The notes under the pieces were generated by a model. That model worked only from the letters and a program-made list of their open reading frames with translations, was not told the DNA's origin and did not search any database. A stretch of DNA of 64,000 nucleotides from an uncultured Alistipes sp. (GTDB taxonomy: Bacteria > Bacteroidota > Bacteroidia > Bacteroidales > Rikenellaceae), in contig CAJGDC010000002.1 in the NCBI GenBank assembly GCA_904502005.1, positions 1-64,000 on the forward strand, written 5' to 3'. Below, piece by piece: positions 24,944 through 33,468 of the stretch; positions within the stretch are counted from its first letter, which is position 1; each line of letters opens with the position of its first letter. A program made the translations under genes and the position numbers.

Positions 24944-26323
24944 TTACTTCACCAATGAATAGTCGTAATCGCCTGTAATTGTAGATGTTGAGTAGGTTCT
25001 ACCGAAGCGGTCAGTAGCCTCAACACGAACTGCAGCATTCTTATTCTTCAATGTATATTTATACATATTGAAGGCATTAGTGAGGTAGTTTGCACGTGTT
25101 CCACCGACGTGACCACGACCCACGACACCGATATGGTAGCCGATTGCCCACCAGTCCTGACTTGATGATGTAGATGGTTTTGTTGGGTTGCTCTCACTTG
25201 TACCTGCGCTTGGAGAAGACTTCTTATTTGGAATACGAGTCATCGTACCTGAGTAGACTCCATCCTCATAAACCTTTACAGTCCAGCTGTTATCGGTATT
25301 AAAGACATTTGCAAGCAACACGCCATCTCCGTGCTGTAGTGCAATATACTCATGAGGACCACCGCACTTCAGGTTACCACGGTAGAGGCGAATCTGGTAA
25401 TCACGGTCGTTCATGCCGTTATTAACGCCCTTGTAATACCAATTCTTGATAGTATTACCCTCAATATCGTACACTCCATATCCATTTGGACTACCATCAC
25501 CATTAACCTTAGAGTACCACCAAGTACCGCAAACTGCAGCGTGAACGTGCTCATACACTCCGCCAGAGAGGGTCGGCTCGTTACGCATATAGTGTGTATG
25601 GCCCGACATAATATGAGCCTCCTTATACTGCTTGAGCAGAGCAATAACCTTCTGAACATTCTGATTACTTGAGTTTGTAAGCGGAATATGCACACAGAAG
25701 ATAACAAGCTTATCCTTAGGTACAAAGCTCAAATCCTGCTTAAGCCACTCATACTGCTCGTCTGTAAACTTCATTGAGTAGTCACTAGCGCTAGTAGTGC
25801 TATTCCACTGCATATTACGCATACACACAATATGCGCATCACCACGATTCCAAGAGTGATTTATCGGACCAAAAACATCCTCAAAGACACGCTGAGCCTT
25901 GATATTATATGTAGACGAAGTTTCATCTGCAGAGATTGGTTGACCAGACTTAAAATAGGTATAATCGTGATTTCCCATAGTCTGATATATAGGCATACCG
26001 ATGTTATCTTTTGACATATGAGTACGAAGATGCGGCATCTGAGCTTCGCAGTTACGGCTACCTTCAGAATATGTCACATCACCCAGGGTGACGCCATAGC
26101 AAGGATTATCCTTAGTCGCAGAGTGAGCCTTAATATCTGGCACACACTCATTATTGAAACGATTACGGTGGGTTGCATCCTTACACTGTGGATCGGCAAG
26201 ACAGAAGAGTGAGAACTTATTCTCCTTACCACCAGCAAGCTTTGTAAGGGTAAAATTATAGACTGTCTTGGTCTTGCTATACTTTGTAAAGAATGCAGGC
26301 TGACCGTAGTTATTTGTAAGCAC
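24944..26323 (-). CDS. C-terminal half of a calcineurin-like phosphoesterase, separated by an in-frame TAA
   Basis: 459 residues if started at GTG 26323, but reading continues in the same frame from the upstream gene: IP, TAA (26333-26335), then DCQV and on into LTNNYGQPAFFTKYS. The catalytic metallophosphoesterase domain has LADPQCKD, LGDVTYSEG, MGNHDYTYF, CVHIPLT and SGHTHYM. After it comes the C-terminal beta-domain typical of Bacteroidetes calcineurin-like proteins (WTVKVYEDGVYSG, VEATDRFGRTYS). It is almost certainly one gene with 26333-28528. No separate promoter or signal peptide is seen, so on its own this half is probably not exported. Confidence 0.75.
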   Translation of the reverse strand: MLTNNYGQPAFFTKYSKTKTVYNFTLTKLAGGKENKFSLFCLADPQCKDATHRNRFNNECVPDIKAHSATKDNPCYGVTLGDVTYSEGSRNCEAQMPHLRTHMSKDNIGMPIYQTMGNHDYTYFKSGQPISADETSSTYNIKAQRVFEDVFGPINHSWNRGDAHIVCMRNMQWNSTTSASDYSMKFTDEQYEWLKQDLSFVPKDKLVIFCVHIPLTNSSNQNVQKVIALLKQYKEAHIMSGHTHYMRNEPTLSGGVYEHVHAAVCGTWWYSKVNGDGSPNGYGVYDIEGNTIKNWYYKGVNNGMNDRDYQIRLYRGNLKCGGPHEYIALQHGDGVLLANVFNTDNSWTVKVYEDGVYSGTMTRIPNKKSSPSAGTSESNPTKPSTSSSQDWWAIGYHIGVVGRGHVGGTRANYLTNAFNMYKYTLKNKNAAVRVEATDRFGRTYSTSTITGDYDYSLVK

Positions 26324-26332
26324 CTGACAATC

Positions 26333-28528
26333 TTAAGGTATTGAATAGTAGATATACCATGCATCGCTATGTGGCTCAATGGTATATGTTCCATCGGCAG
26401 CAGTTTGAACAACTGTATATCCATCTGAAACACTAACACCAGCAGCTGGGGTACCATCATTGTAAGTAATTGTACCTGTTGCCATTGGTACAGCAGGAGC
26501 ATCCTCAAGAGCTGTTACAAAGACACGAATATCATCCAAGAACATTCGGTTTGTTGCATCCGCAGCAAGTGCACCACCCAACGCAACTGAAGAACCAGAA
26601 GGTACGCCTGTAAGAGTTACGGTATACTCCTTCCAATCAGAGACATAGTCACCCTCAACAGTTAGATGCTCTTCATCTGCTACAGCCTTATATGACAACA
26701 CATTATCGCTTGCAATAGTAGCACCAGTGAGGGCCTTTACTGCCATATATCGCTCCTCTGTATACTTCTCTACTGTCAGCAAATCGTTTGCTCCGTATGG
26801 AGCTGCATTAAAGACAACCTTAAGAGTTGCAAGTTTGCCCTTTGGAATAGAGTTTAACACTGGAGTACAAACAAACGCACGGTTTGCTGTTGTACCAATC
26901 TTCAAGAAACCAGAGCGAGCACAAATAGCACCAGCTTTGCTTCCAATCCAACCCCAATCCTTAACACCCATCTCGTCAATAAGGCCACCAAGAGTGTTAA
27001 ACAGGCCAATCTCAGTTCCACCGTCTACAGTATAGTAACCACTGTTGCTTGCAGTAATCTCACCCTTAACATCAACGCCGTCAAAAGAGGTCAACTTATT
27101 TCGGTCTGTGCGAGAGATACCCGCAGCACGAGCACCACCCTCACCGGCATAGACAAGACCTGCAAAGTTCTCAAATACAATCATATCGCCCGGCTTTGCA
27201 TTTGAAGTGACAATATTCTTCTTATCTGCAACAGGAGCCTTAGTGGTTATTTGTACTGGTTTAGTATTAGAGTAGTTATCAGTGGTATTTGTAACCTTAG
27301 TATAGTAAGTTGTTGCAGGCTCCAAACCTCCAAAGACAAAGCGAGGTGGGCAAGTTTTCGCATTGAAAAGAGCCTTATTATCAGCCAAGTTCTTCTGTAC
27401 CGGAGCAACACTAACAACAAGATCTGTACATGCCTCGTCACGGTAAAGAGCAACCTTATACTGCTTTGTAATATCTACTGTGTAATCCGCACTCTGATTT
27501 GGAATTATCTGATCAATATATGGTATATTAGACGCTGTAATTGTCCAACCAATAGCAATTGTAGAGTCTGTAACTCTCACGGCACGAACATTGAGTTTAT
27601 CATCTACCTCTGGTTCTGGATCCGGATCTGGCTGAGGAATTGAACTTCCTAAGCTGTAATAGTACTCGCCCGACTGAATCTTCTCCAAATTGTTCACCTC
27701 AGTAAATTTCTCAACCGAAAGTTCCACCTTCTGCACCTGTCCCGCCTCAAACTTCTCAGGTGTATGACAGAACGTATAGACACCCTCGTCTGTTAGCACA
27801 GCAAATGTAACCTTACCATCAGCACTCTTAAGGTCTACAGCTGCTATAGATGCCCAACCAGTTGCATTCTTTCCCTTTACACGTGACTGATAGTTAAGCA
27901 CAAGGTTCTTTGTATCCAGGTCACGGATAACACCAGAGCCAAGCTCTATACTTCCCTTACCAGCAATACCAACCTTCTCACTCTCAACGGTTACCGACCA
28001 AATCTCTCGCTCCGCTGGCAGTGTAATATCAAACAACACAACCGCCGCCGCAGGAGATAGTATAAAGTCTGTAGAGCCATTAGCGGATCCAACCAAAACT
28101 ACCTTATCCTTAACGTCAGTACCACGTGCTGAGCTATAGTTCTGCTCCGCAGGGATTTTGGCAACCACCTTACCAGAAGATAGCGATACTGCCGATGATG
28201 GATATACGGCATATAGAGTCTCTGCTGAAGGTGCAAACGAGCCTGCAAAGGTACCATTAACACTACCCGCACCACGCTTGATAGTAAACTCTGAACCCTT
28301 TGTTAAATCTGTGATAGCAATCTTATCCTTAGCACCCCAGAAGGCCGAAAACTCCTCATCACTACCAATTAGCGCACTCACTCGAGTTGAGGCTTCAATC
28401 TCAGCTGTCACCTGCTCAATAACAGTTGGCTCGCCACCAATAGGCGTATCATCAATCTCACCACCACCTGTCTGACACGCCACAAAAGCCGATATGCAAA
28501 ACAGTAATATTATGCCAATTTTCTTCAT
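26333..28528 (-). CDS. Fimbrillin-like surface lipoprotein, N-terminal part of a phosphoesterase fusion ending at in-frame TAA
   Basis: 731 residues. Signal peptide with lipobox (AFVAC, Cys18). Residues about 40-290 resemble a fimbrillin/Mfa-like N-terminal region (FWGAKDKIAITDLTKGSEF, LYAVYPSSAVSL). A Pro/Asp/Glu linker (QPDPDPEPEVDD) is followed by an Fn3-like domain (LNVRAVRVTDSTIAIGWTI) and a jelly-roll-like region (about 440-690). The last 40 residues (GTITYNDGTPAAGVSVSDGY) are the start of the small domain that normally precedes the calcineurin-like catalytic domain. It stops at TAA 26333-26335 in the middle of that module. The rest continues in frame downstream, so this is either a nonsense allele, a readthrough, or a sequencing error. 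Confidence 0.75.
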   Translation of the reverse strand: MKKIGIILLFCISAFVACQTGGGEIDDTPIGGEPTVIEQVTAEIEASTRVSALIGSDEEFSAFWGAKDKIAITDLTKGSEFTIKRGAGSVNGTFAGSFAPSAETLYAVYPSSAVSLSSGKVVAKIPAEQNYSSARGTDVKDKVVLVGSANGSTDFILSPAAAVVLFDITLPAEREIWSVTVESEKVGIAGKGSIELGSGVIRDLDTKNLVLNYQSRVKGKNATGWASIAAVDLKSADGKVTFAVLTDEGVYTFCHTPEKFEAGQVQKVELSVEKFTEVNNLEKIQSGEYYYSLGSSIPQPDPDPEPEVDDKLNVRAVRVTDSTIAIGWTITASNIPYIDQIIPNQSADYTVDITKQYKVALYRDEACTDLVVSVAPVQKNLADNKALFNAKTCPPRFVFGGLEPATTYYTKVTNTTDNYSNTKPVQITTKAPVADKKNIVTSNAKPGDMIVFENFAGLVYAGEGGARAAGISRTDRNKLTSFDGVDVKGEITASNSGYYTVDGGTEIGLFNTLGGLIDEMGVKDWGWIGSKAGAICARSGFLKIGTTANRAFVCTPVLNSIPKGKLATLKVVFNAAPYGANDLLTVEKYTEERYMAVKALTGATIASDNVLSYKAVADEEHLTVEGDYVSDWKEYTVTLTGVPSGSSVALGGALAADATNRMFLDDIRVFVTALEDAPAVPMATGTITYNDGTPAAGVSVSDGYTVVQTAADGTYTIEPHSDAWYIYYSIP

Positions 28529-28560
28529 AAATAGTATTTTAGATTAAGTGTTTAATTGAG

Positions 28561-28592
28561 CAAAGGTATAGATAATTTACCATTTTTACAAA
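28561..28592 (-). promoter_or_regulatory. Promoter of the fimbrillin/phosphoesterase gene (-33 TTTG, -7 TACCTTTG)
   Basis: The minus-strand TACCTTTG (28561-28568) and TTTG (28589-28592) are 20 nt apart. The start would be about 25 nt before the ATG at 28528. There is no poly-G leader here. Confidence 0.7.
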
Positions 28593-28610
28593 TTTTCATC
28601 CACTCTTGTC

Positions 28611-28628
28611 TGCGGAGGATACTGGATT
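28611..28628 (-). repeat. Second copy of the tRNA-Ser 3' end (18 bp)
   Basis: TGCGGAGGATACTGGATT occurs here and again at 28834-28851 in the tRNA-Ser 3' end. The 205 bp between the copies hold nested inverted repeats but no gene. Duplicated tRNA 3' ends are typical integration scars, which is the inference here. The surrounding 28529-29074 interval otherwise contains only the promoter above, the terminator, the tRNA and the sufB promoter. Confidence 0.7.
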
Positions 28629-28782
28629 GGCTACTGCGCAGGCAAACCTGCTCCGTGACGCCCATCCAGTCCGCTCGCCGCGGAGGCCCTTGCAAACAAG
28701 AAATCACATCGCAAACGACCCCTGACGGAGTACTTTTTTGTTTTTATGATCATCTGGAGAATAGATTCTCCACTATCCTAAA

Positions 28783-28810
28783 AACAAAAAAACTTCTGCA
28801 TTGCAGAAGT
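28783..28810 (-). terminator. Rho-independent terminator downstream of tRNA-Ser
   Basis: On the minus strand ACTTCTGC-AAT?-type stem: ACTTCTGC (28810-28803) pairs with GCAGAAGT (28799-28792) and is followed by TTTTTTGTTTTT. It lies 26 nt beyond the tRNA 3' end. Confidence 0.85.
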
Positions 28811-28835
28811 CGTTTGCGGTGAGATTTCACCTTTG

Positions 28836-28922
28836 CGGAGGATACTGGATTCGAACCAGTGGATACCTTACGATATCGGCAGTTTAGCAAACTGCTGGTT
28901 TAAGCCACTCACCCAACCCTCC
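28836..28922 (-). tRNA. tRNA-Ser (anticodon GCT)
   Basis: 87 nt on the minus strand. Acceptor GGAGGGT pairs with ATCCTCC; the D region is GTGAGTGGCTTAAACC; anticodon stem GCAGT / ACTGC carries the loop TTGCTAA (anticodon GCT, reading AGC/AGU). The long variable arm (CGATATCGTAAGGTATC) is diagnostic of serine, and the T-arm is ACTGG-TTCGAAT-CCAGT. No CCA is encoded. Confidence 0.97.
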
Positions 28923-29059
28923 TGATATGTTTTTCAATAACGTGGCACAAAAGTACTCTTTTTTTTTGAATCTCCAAAATTATTTATACTTTTTTTTGAA
29001 AAATTAACTTTAACCGATATTTATACCTTCTATATATAGTATTTTTGGAGAAAAATTTG

Positions 29060-29067
29060 TATCTTTG
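29060..29067 (+). promoter_or_regulatory. -7 box TATCTTTG of the suf operon
   Basis: It ends 7 nt before the sufB ATG at 29075, giving a very short or absent leader. An in-frame ATG at 29045 lies upstream of this box and so cannot be the start for this transcript. Confidence 0.75.
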
Positions 29068-29074
29068 CGCGATT

Positions 29075-30523
29075 ATGAACAAGAATAGTGAACAAGATAT
29101 TTTACAGGACTTAGAGAGTAGGGAGTATCAGTACGGTTTTACATCCGACATCGAGACTCACCACTTTCCTACGGGCATAAACGAGGATATTGTCCGTGCT
29201 ATCTCTGCACGCAAAGGCGAGCCAGGGTGGATGACTGAGTATCGTCTTAAGGCTTTTAAGCATTGGCAGACAATGAGTTTACCAACATGGGCACACCTCA
29301 ACATCCCAGAGATAGATTTTCAGAAGATTATTTACTACGCCGAACCGAAGGTCAAAAAGCCACTTAACTCAATGGACGAGGTTGATCCGGAGCTCAAGCG
29401 TACATTTGACAAGCTCGGCATTCCGCTTGAGGAGCAGATGGCATTGGCAGGTGTGGCAGTAGATGCGGTACTTGACTCTATATCGGTCAAGACCACCTTC
29501 CGCGAGACCCTTGCTCAGAAGGGTATTATCTTCTGTTCGATCTCGGAGGCAATCAAAGAGCACCCCGATTTGGTGCGCAAATATTTGGGCTCTGTTGTAA
29601 GTTACGCCGACAACTTCTATGCAGCACTCAATGCAGCGGTCTTCTCTGACGGTTCATTCTGCTACATTCCAAAGGGTGTGCGTTGTCCAATGGAGTTATC
29701 TACCTACTTCCGCATCAATGCTCGCGGCACAGGTCAGTTTGAACGTACGCTTATTGTGGCAGACGAGGGGTCGTATGTGAGCTACCTTGAGGGTTGCACA
29801 GCTCCGCAGCGCGATGAGAATCAGCTTCACGCTGCAGTTGTAGAGATTATCGTAGAGCGCGATGCTGAGGTTAAGTACTCAACGGTACAGAACTGGTATC
29901 CAGGCGACAAAGAGGGACGTGGAGGTGTCTATAACTTCGTCACCAAGCGTGGTATATGTCACGAAAATGCACGTTTGTCATGGACTCAAGTAGAGACCGG
30001 TTCGGCAATTACGTGGAAATACCCAAGCTGTGTGCTTGCAGGTGACAACTCCGTGGGAGAGTTTTACTCTGTAGCGATGACCAACAACTACCAGCAGGCG
30101 GATACGGGTACAAAGATGATACACCTTGGTCGCAACACTCGCTCGCGTATTGTCTCAAAGGGTATCAGCGCAGGACGAAGCGAAAACTCATACCGTGGAC
30201 TTGTGAAGATTGGACCAAAGGCTGAAAATGCACGCAATTACTCTCAGTGCGACTCGTTGCTTATTGGTGACAAGTGCGGTGCACATACATTCCCGCATAT
30301 AGATTGCAAGAATCGCACAGCTATGCTAGAACATGAGGCGACAACCTCTAAAATTTCAGAGGAGCAGCTCTTCTACTGCAACCAGCGCGGAATATCCACC
30401 GAGGATGCTGTAGGACTTATCGTAAACGGATATGCACGCGAGGTACTTGCAAAGCTTCCGATGGAGTTTGCCGTAGAGGCACAGAAACTACTTGCCATAA
30501 GCCTTGAGGGCAGCGTGGGATAG
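29075..30523 (+). CDS. sufB: Fe-S cluster assembly scaffold SufB
   Basis: 482 residues. SufB builds Fe-S clusters in the cytosolic SufBCD complex. Motifs: [68 protein letters not shown] and [10 protein letters not shown], and the C-terminal [20 protein letters not shown]. The length matches the family. The start at 29075 is fixed by the -7 box. First gene of sufB-sufC-sufD-sufS. Confidence 0.98.
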   Translation: MNKNSEQDILQDLESREYQYGFTSDIETHHFPTGINEDIVRAISARKGEPGWMTEYRLKAFKHWQTMSLPTWAHLNIPEIDFQKIIYYAEPKVKKPLNSMDEVDPELKRTFDKLGIPLEEQMALAGVAVDAVLDSISVKTTFRETLAQKGIIFCSISEAIKEHPDLVRKYLGSVVSYADNFYAALNAAVFSDGSFCYIPKGVRCPMELSTYFRINARGTGQFERTLIVADEGSYVSYLEGCTAPQRDENQLHAAVVEIIVERDAEVKYSTVQNWYPGDKEGRGGVYNFVTKRGICHENARLSWTQVETGSAITWKYPSCVLAGDNSVGEFYSVAMTNNYQQADTGTKMIHLGRNTRSRIVSKGISAGRSENSYRGLVKIGPKAENARNYSQCDSLLIGDKCGAHTFPHIDCKNRTAMLEHEATTSKISEEQLFYCNQRGISTEDAVGLIVNGYAREVLAKLPMEFAVEAQKLLAISLEGSVG

Positions 30524-30666
30524 CGAGCCGTTAGCCATTAGCCATTAGCCTTGTGTAGGAGTCGGTAAACCGACAGGTATAGAGAGTGCTAATAATAAAA
30601 GAATTTGAATATTAAAAAATGGTTGTTGGAAGCCAAAGGCCAACAGCCAATAGCCAAAAGCTAAAT

Positions 30667-31419
30667 ATGTTAAAGATAGAGAATTTACACGCCACAGTAG
30701 GCGATAAAGAGATACTTCGAGGAATAAACCTTGAGGTTAAGGCGGGTGAGGTTCACGCCATAATGGGACCTAATGGCTCGGGCAAGAGTACTCTTGCATC
30801 AGTGCTTGCAGGCAATGAGAAATTTACAGTGACTGCGGGTCAAGTGAGCTTTATGGGCGAAAAACTACTGGAGGTGCCTATTGAGGAGCGCGCTCGTATG
30901 GGACTATTCCTCGGTTTTCAGTACCCCGTAGAGATTCCGGGTGTTACAATGGCCAACTTTATGAAGATGGCCGTCAATGAGAAGCGTAAGCATGCTGGCC
31001 TTGAGCCTCTTACAGCATCTGAGTTCCTTAAGATGATGCGTGAGAAGAGCGCTATCGTAGAGCTTGACAGCAAGCTCACTGCTCGTGCCGTAAATGAGGG
31101 TTTCTCCGGCGGAGAGAAGAAGAAGAATGAGATCTTCCAAATGGCTATGCTTGAGCCCAAGCTCGCTATCCTTGACGAGACAGACTCTGGTCTTGATATT
31201 GATGCACTGAGAATTGTTGCAACAGGTGTTACACGTCTTAAGAGTGCAGATAATGCAACCGTAGTAATTACCCACTACCAGCGCCTGCTTGACTATATCG
31301 TACCTGATTATGTCCATGTGCTCTACAAGGGTAGAATCATATACTCTGGCGATAAGAGTCTTGCGCTGAAGCTTGAGAAGGAGGGTTACGATTGGCTTAT
31401 AAACGATTACCGTGAGTAG
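30667..31419 (+). CDS. sufC: Fe-S cluster assembly ATPase SufC
   Basis: 250 residues, an ABC-type ATPase that drives the SufBCD scaffold. Walker A GPNGSGKS, signature FSGGEKKKNEIFQ, Walker B LAILDETDSGLD, and the H-loop TVVITHYQRLL. ATG 30667 is used because the family begins MLKIxNLHA; an earlier in-frame ATG at 30619 lies in a repetitive spacer. The 143-nt gap from sufB contains repeats of TTAGCCAT/GCCAAAGGCC type and a GTCGG-TAAA-CCGAC hairpin. Confidence 0.98.
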   Translation: MLKIENLHATVGDKEILRGINLEVKAGEVHAIMGPNGSGKSTLASVLAGNEKFTVTAGQVSFMGEKLLEVPIEERARMGLFLGFQYPVEIPGVTMANFMKMAVNEKRKHAGLEPLTASEFLKMMREKSAIVELDSKLTARAVNEGFSGGEKKKNEIFQMAMLEPKLAILDETDSGLDIDALRIVATGVTRLKSADNATVVITHYQRLLDYIVPDYVHVLYKGRIIYSGDKSLALKLEKEGYDWLINDYRE

Positions 31420-31420
31420 T

Positions 31421-32242
31421 ATGACCATTGCTGATTATATATCTTCGGGTGCAATCAAGCCCTACAATGGGGGTGTTATAGATAACAGCATTGACACCTC
31501 TGCCCCATTTTTAGCACTCAATCCCAAGTTGTTGAACATTGAGCTATGTGCTGGCATAAAGGCACGTTTGATAATTGTCTGCACGGAATCTTCAACTGCA
31601 TCTGTTGAGATTACTCTGAATGAGGGTGCTCGGCTTGATGTTGTAGAGCTATATCTTGCTGACAGTCATGTTGCCGTTACTGCCCACCAACACCAAGACT
31701 CATCTCTAAACGTCTTCTCGGCTCTGCTCAGTAGTAGCAATGTTGGTTACACACATCTGCTTGAGGGTCAGCATGCTAACAACACTCTAAATGCGCTGTA
31801 TATAGCCACCGGTAGCGACCATGCAACTATAAATCTTAATACACGCCATATGGTTGCTGACTGCACAAGTCGCTCGCTTATCAAGGGTATTGCTGCGCAC
31901 AAAGCTACAGGAGAGTTCCGAGGATTGGTATATGTAGCCCCTGATGCGCAGCGTACTGATGCACAGCAACAGAGTCGCAACATAGAGCTTGATAATGCAC
32001 ACATTGTCTCACTACCACAACTTGAGATTTACGCCGATGATGTTCGCTGTTCACACGGTTCAACAGTCGGCTATGAGGATAAGGATGCTCTTTTCTACAT
32101 GCGTCAGAGGGGTATTGATGAGGTTACAGCTCGCCGTCTACAGATTGAAGGCTTTATTCAGGATGTAGTTATGCACTGTTCATTAGAGCCTATATGCAGC
32201 CTTGTTCGTGATGCTGTAACTGACAAATTAACAGAGATTTAG
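31421..32242 (+). CDS. sufD: Fe-S cluster assembly protein SufD (short form)
   Basis: 273 residues from ATG 31421, one base after the sufC stop. Typical SufD is about 430-450 residues, so the N-terminal half is shorter here, although the gene shows no frameshift. Retained features are the beta-helix core and C-terminal helices: HMVADCTSRSLIKGIAAHKA, AQRTDAQQQSRNI, and ADDVRCSHGSTVGYEDKDAL followed by FYMRQRGI. It partners SufB and SufC in the scaffold complex. Position in the operon and the C-terminal motif make the identity firm. Confidence 0.92.
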   Translation: MTIADYISSGAIKPYNGGVIDNSIDTSAPFLALNPKLLNIELCAGIKARLIIVCTESSTASVEITLNEGARLDVVELYLADSHVAVTAHQHQDSSLNVFSALLSSSNVGYTHLLEGQHANNTLNALYIATGSDHATINLNTRHMVADCTSRSLIKGIAAHKATGEFRGLVYVAPDAQRTDAQQQSRNIELDNAHIVSLPQLEIYADDVRCSHGSTVGYEDKDALFYMRQRGIDEVTARRLQIEGFIQDVVMHCSLEPICSLVRDAVTDKLTEI

Positions 32243-32244
32243 AG

Positions 32245-33465
32245 ATGATTAACACAGAGATAATAGAGCGTTTTCGCAGTAACTTTCCAATTCTGCAGAG
32301 CAAGGTCTACAACAAGCCTTTGGTCTACCTTGACAGTGCTGCTACTGCGCAGAAACCACTGCAGGTGCTGGAGTGCGAACAGATGCTCTATACAACTCTT
32401 AACGCAAACATCCATCGAGGTGTACACTACCTATCTGAACAGATGACAGCTCGCTATGAGCAGGCACGTCAAAGAGTTGCCAACTTTATTGGAGCAAAGA
32501 GCACGAGCGAGGTAATTTTCACCTCAGGGGCTACAGCCTCTATAAATCTTGTGGCTCAATGTTGGTCAGAGGCATTTCTCAATGCCGGTGACACTATACT
32601 CGTTAGTCAGATGGAGCACCACTCCAATATTGTTCCTTGGCAGATCGCTGCACAGCGAAAGGGTGCTGTTGTAATGGCAATACCAATTACAGAGAGTGGT
32701 GAGATAGAGATGGACTCTTTTGAGAACATGCTATCTGACAATGTAAAGATGGTTGCTATAACACAAGCTTCCAACACCTTAGGTACACGCCCCGACCTTA
32801 ACCGCATAATTACCCTTGCACATGGTGTCGGCGCAAAGGTAATGGTTGATGGCTGTCAGGGCATTGTTCACGGAGGGGTTGATGTCTCAGCTCTCGATTG
32901 TGACTTTTATGCATTTTCGGGCCATAAACTCTACGCACCAACAGGCATTGGAGTCCTTTATGGAAAGAGTGAACTGTTAGACGCAATGCCTCCATTTATG
33001 GGTGGCGGAGATATGGTAGACAAGGTTACTTTTGCGGGTACAACCTATGCACCACTGCCGCTGAAATTTGAGGCAGGTACGGCTAACTTTATTGGCGCAG
33101 CAGCTCTGGCTGAGGCGATAAATTTTGTAGAGGATAATAGCGAACTGAAGGGGTATGAGCACACGCTGCTAACATACGCCACAGAGCAATTGCAGAGCAT
33201 TGATGGACTAACAATATATGGCACAGCGGGAAATAAAGCTCCGATTATTTGCTTCAATGTTGAGGGATGTAACCACTACGATATGGGAATGATACTCGAC
33301 AAGATGGGCATTGCAATACGTACCGGTCACCACTGCGCACAGCCCGTAATGGATAGATTTGGCGTACCAGGAATGTGCCGAGCTTCATTTGCGTTGTATA
33401 ATACTATGTCCGAGGTAGACGCCCTTGTTCAGGGTATTACTAGGGCAGCTAAAATGTTAAGATAA
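32245..33465 (+). CDS. sufS: SufS-type cysteine desulfurase
   Basis: 406 residues, a PLP enzyme that supplies sulfur for Fe-S assembly. Motifs: YLDSAATAQKPLQVLE, NIHRGVHYLSEQMT, the PLP lysine region DFYAFSGHKLYAPTGIGVLY, and the active-site Cys in RTGHHCAQPVM. No SufE or SufU sulfur-transfer partner is encoded next to it; it may be elsewhere. Last of the four suf genes, followed after 3 nt by tmk. Confidence 0.96.
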   Translation: MINTEIIERFRSNFPILQSKVYNKPLVYLDSAATAQKPLQVLECEQMLYTTLNANIHRGVHYLSEQMTARYEQARQRVANFIGAKSTSEVIFTSGATASINLVAQCWSEAFLNAGDTILVSQMEHHSNIVPWQIAAQRKGAVVMAIPITESGEIEMDSFENMLSDNVKMVAITQASNTLGTRPDLNRIITLAHGVGAKVMVDGCQGIVHGGVDVSALDCDFYAFSGHKLYAPTGIGVLYGKSELLDAMPPFMGGGDMVDKVTFAGTTYAPLPLKFEAGTANFIGAAALAEAINFVEDNSELKGYEHTLLTYATEQLQSIDGLTIYGTAGNKAPIICFNVEGCNHYDMGMILDKMGIAIRTGHHCAQPVMDRFGVPGMCRASFALYNTMSEVDALVQGITRAAKMLR

Positions 33466-33468
33466 ATT

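Noticed and set aside
24944..28528. Frameshift between the two phosphoesterase halves
   Set aside because: The halves are in the same frame; the only interruption is one TAA codon.
29045..29074. SufB start at 29045
   Set aside because: The -7 box at 29060-29067 is downstream of it; the ATG at 29075 fits.
30619..30666. SufC start at 30619
   Set aside because: The added residues derive from repetitive spacer DNA, and family members begin at MLKI.
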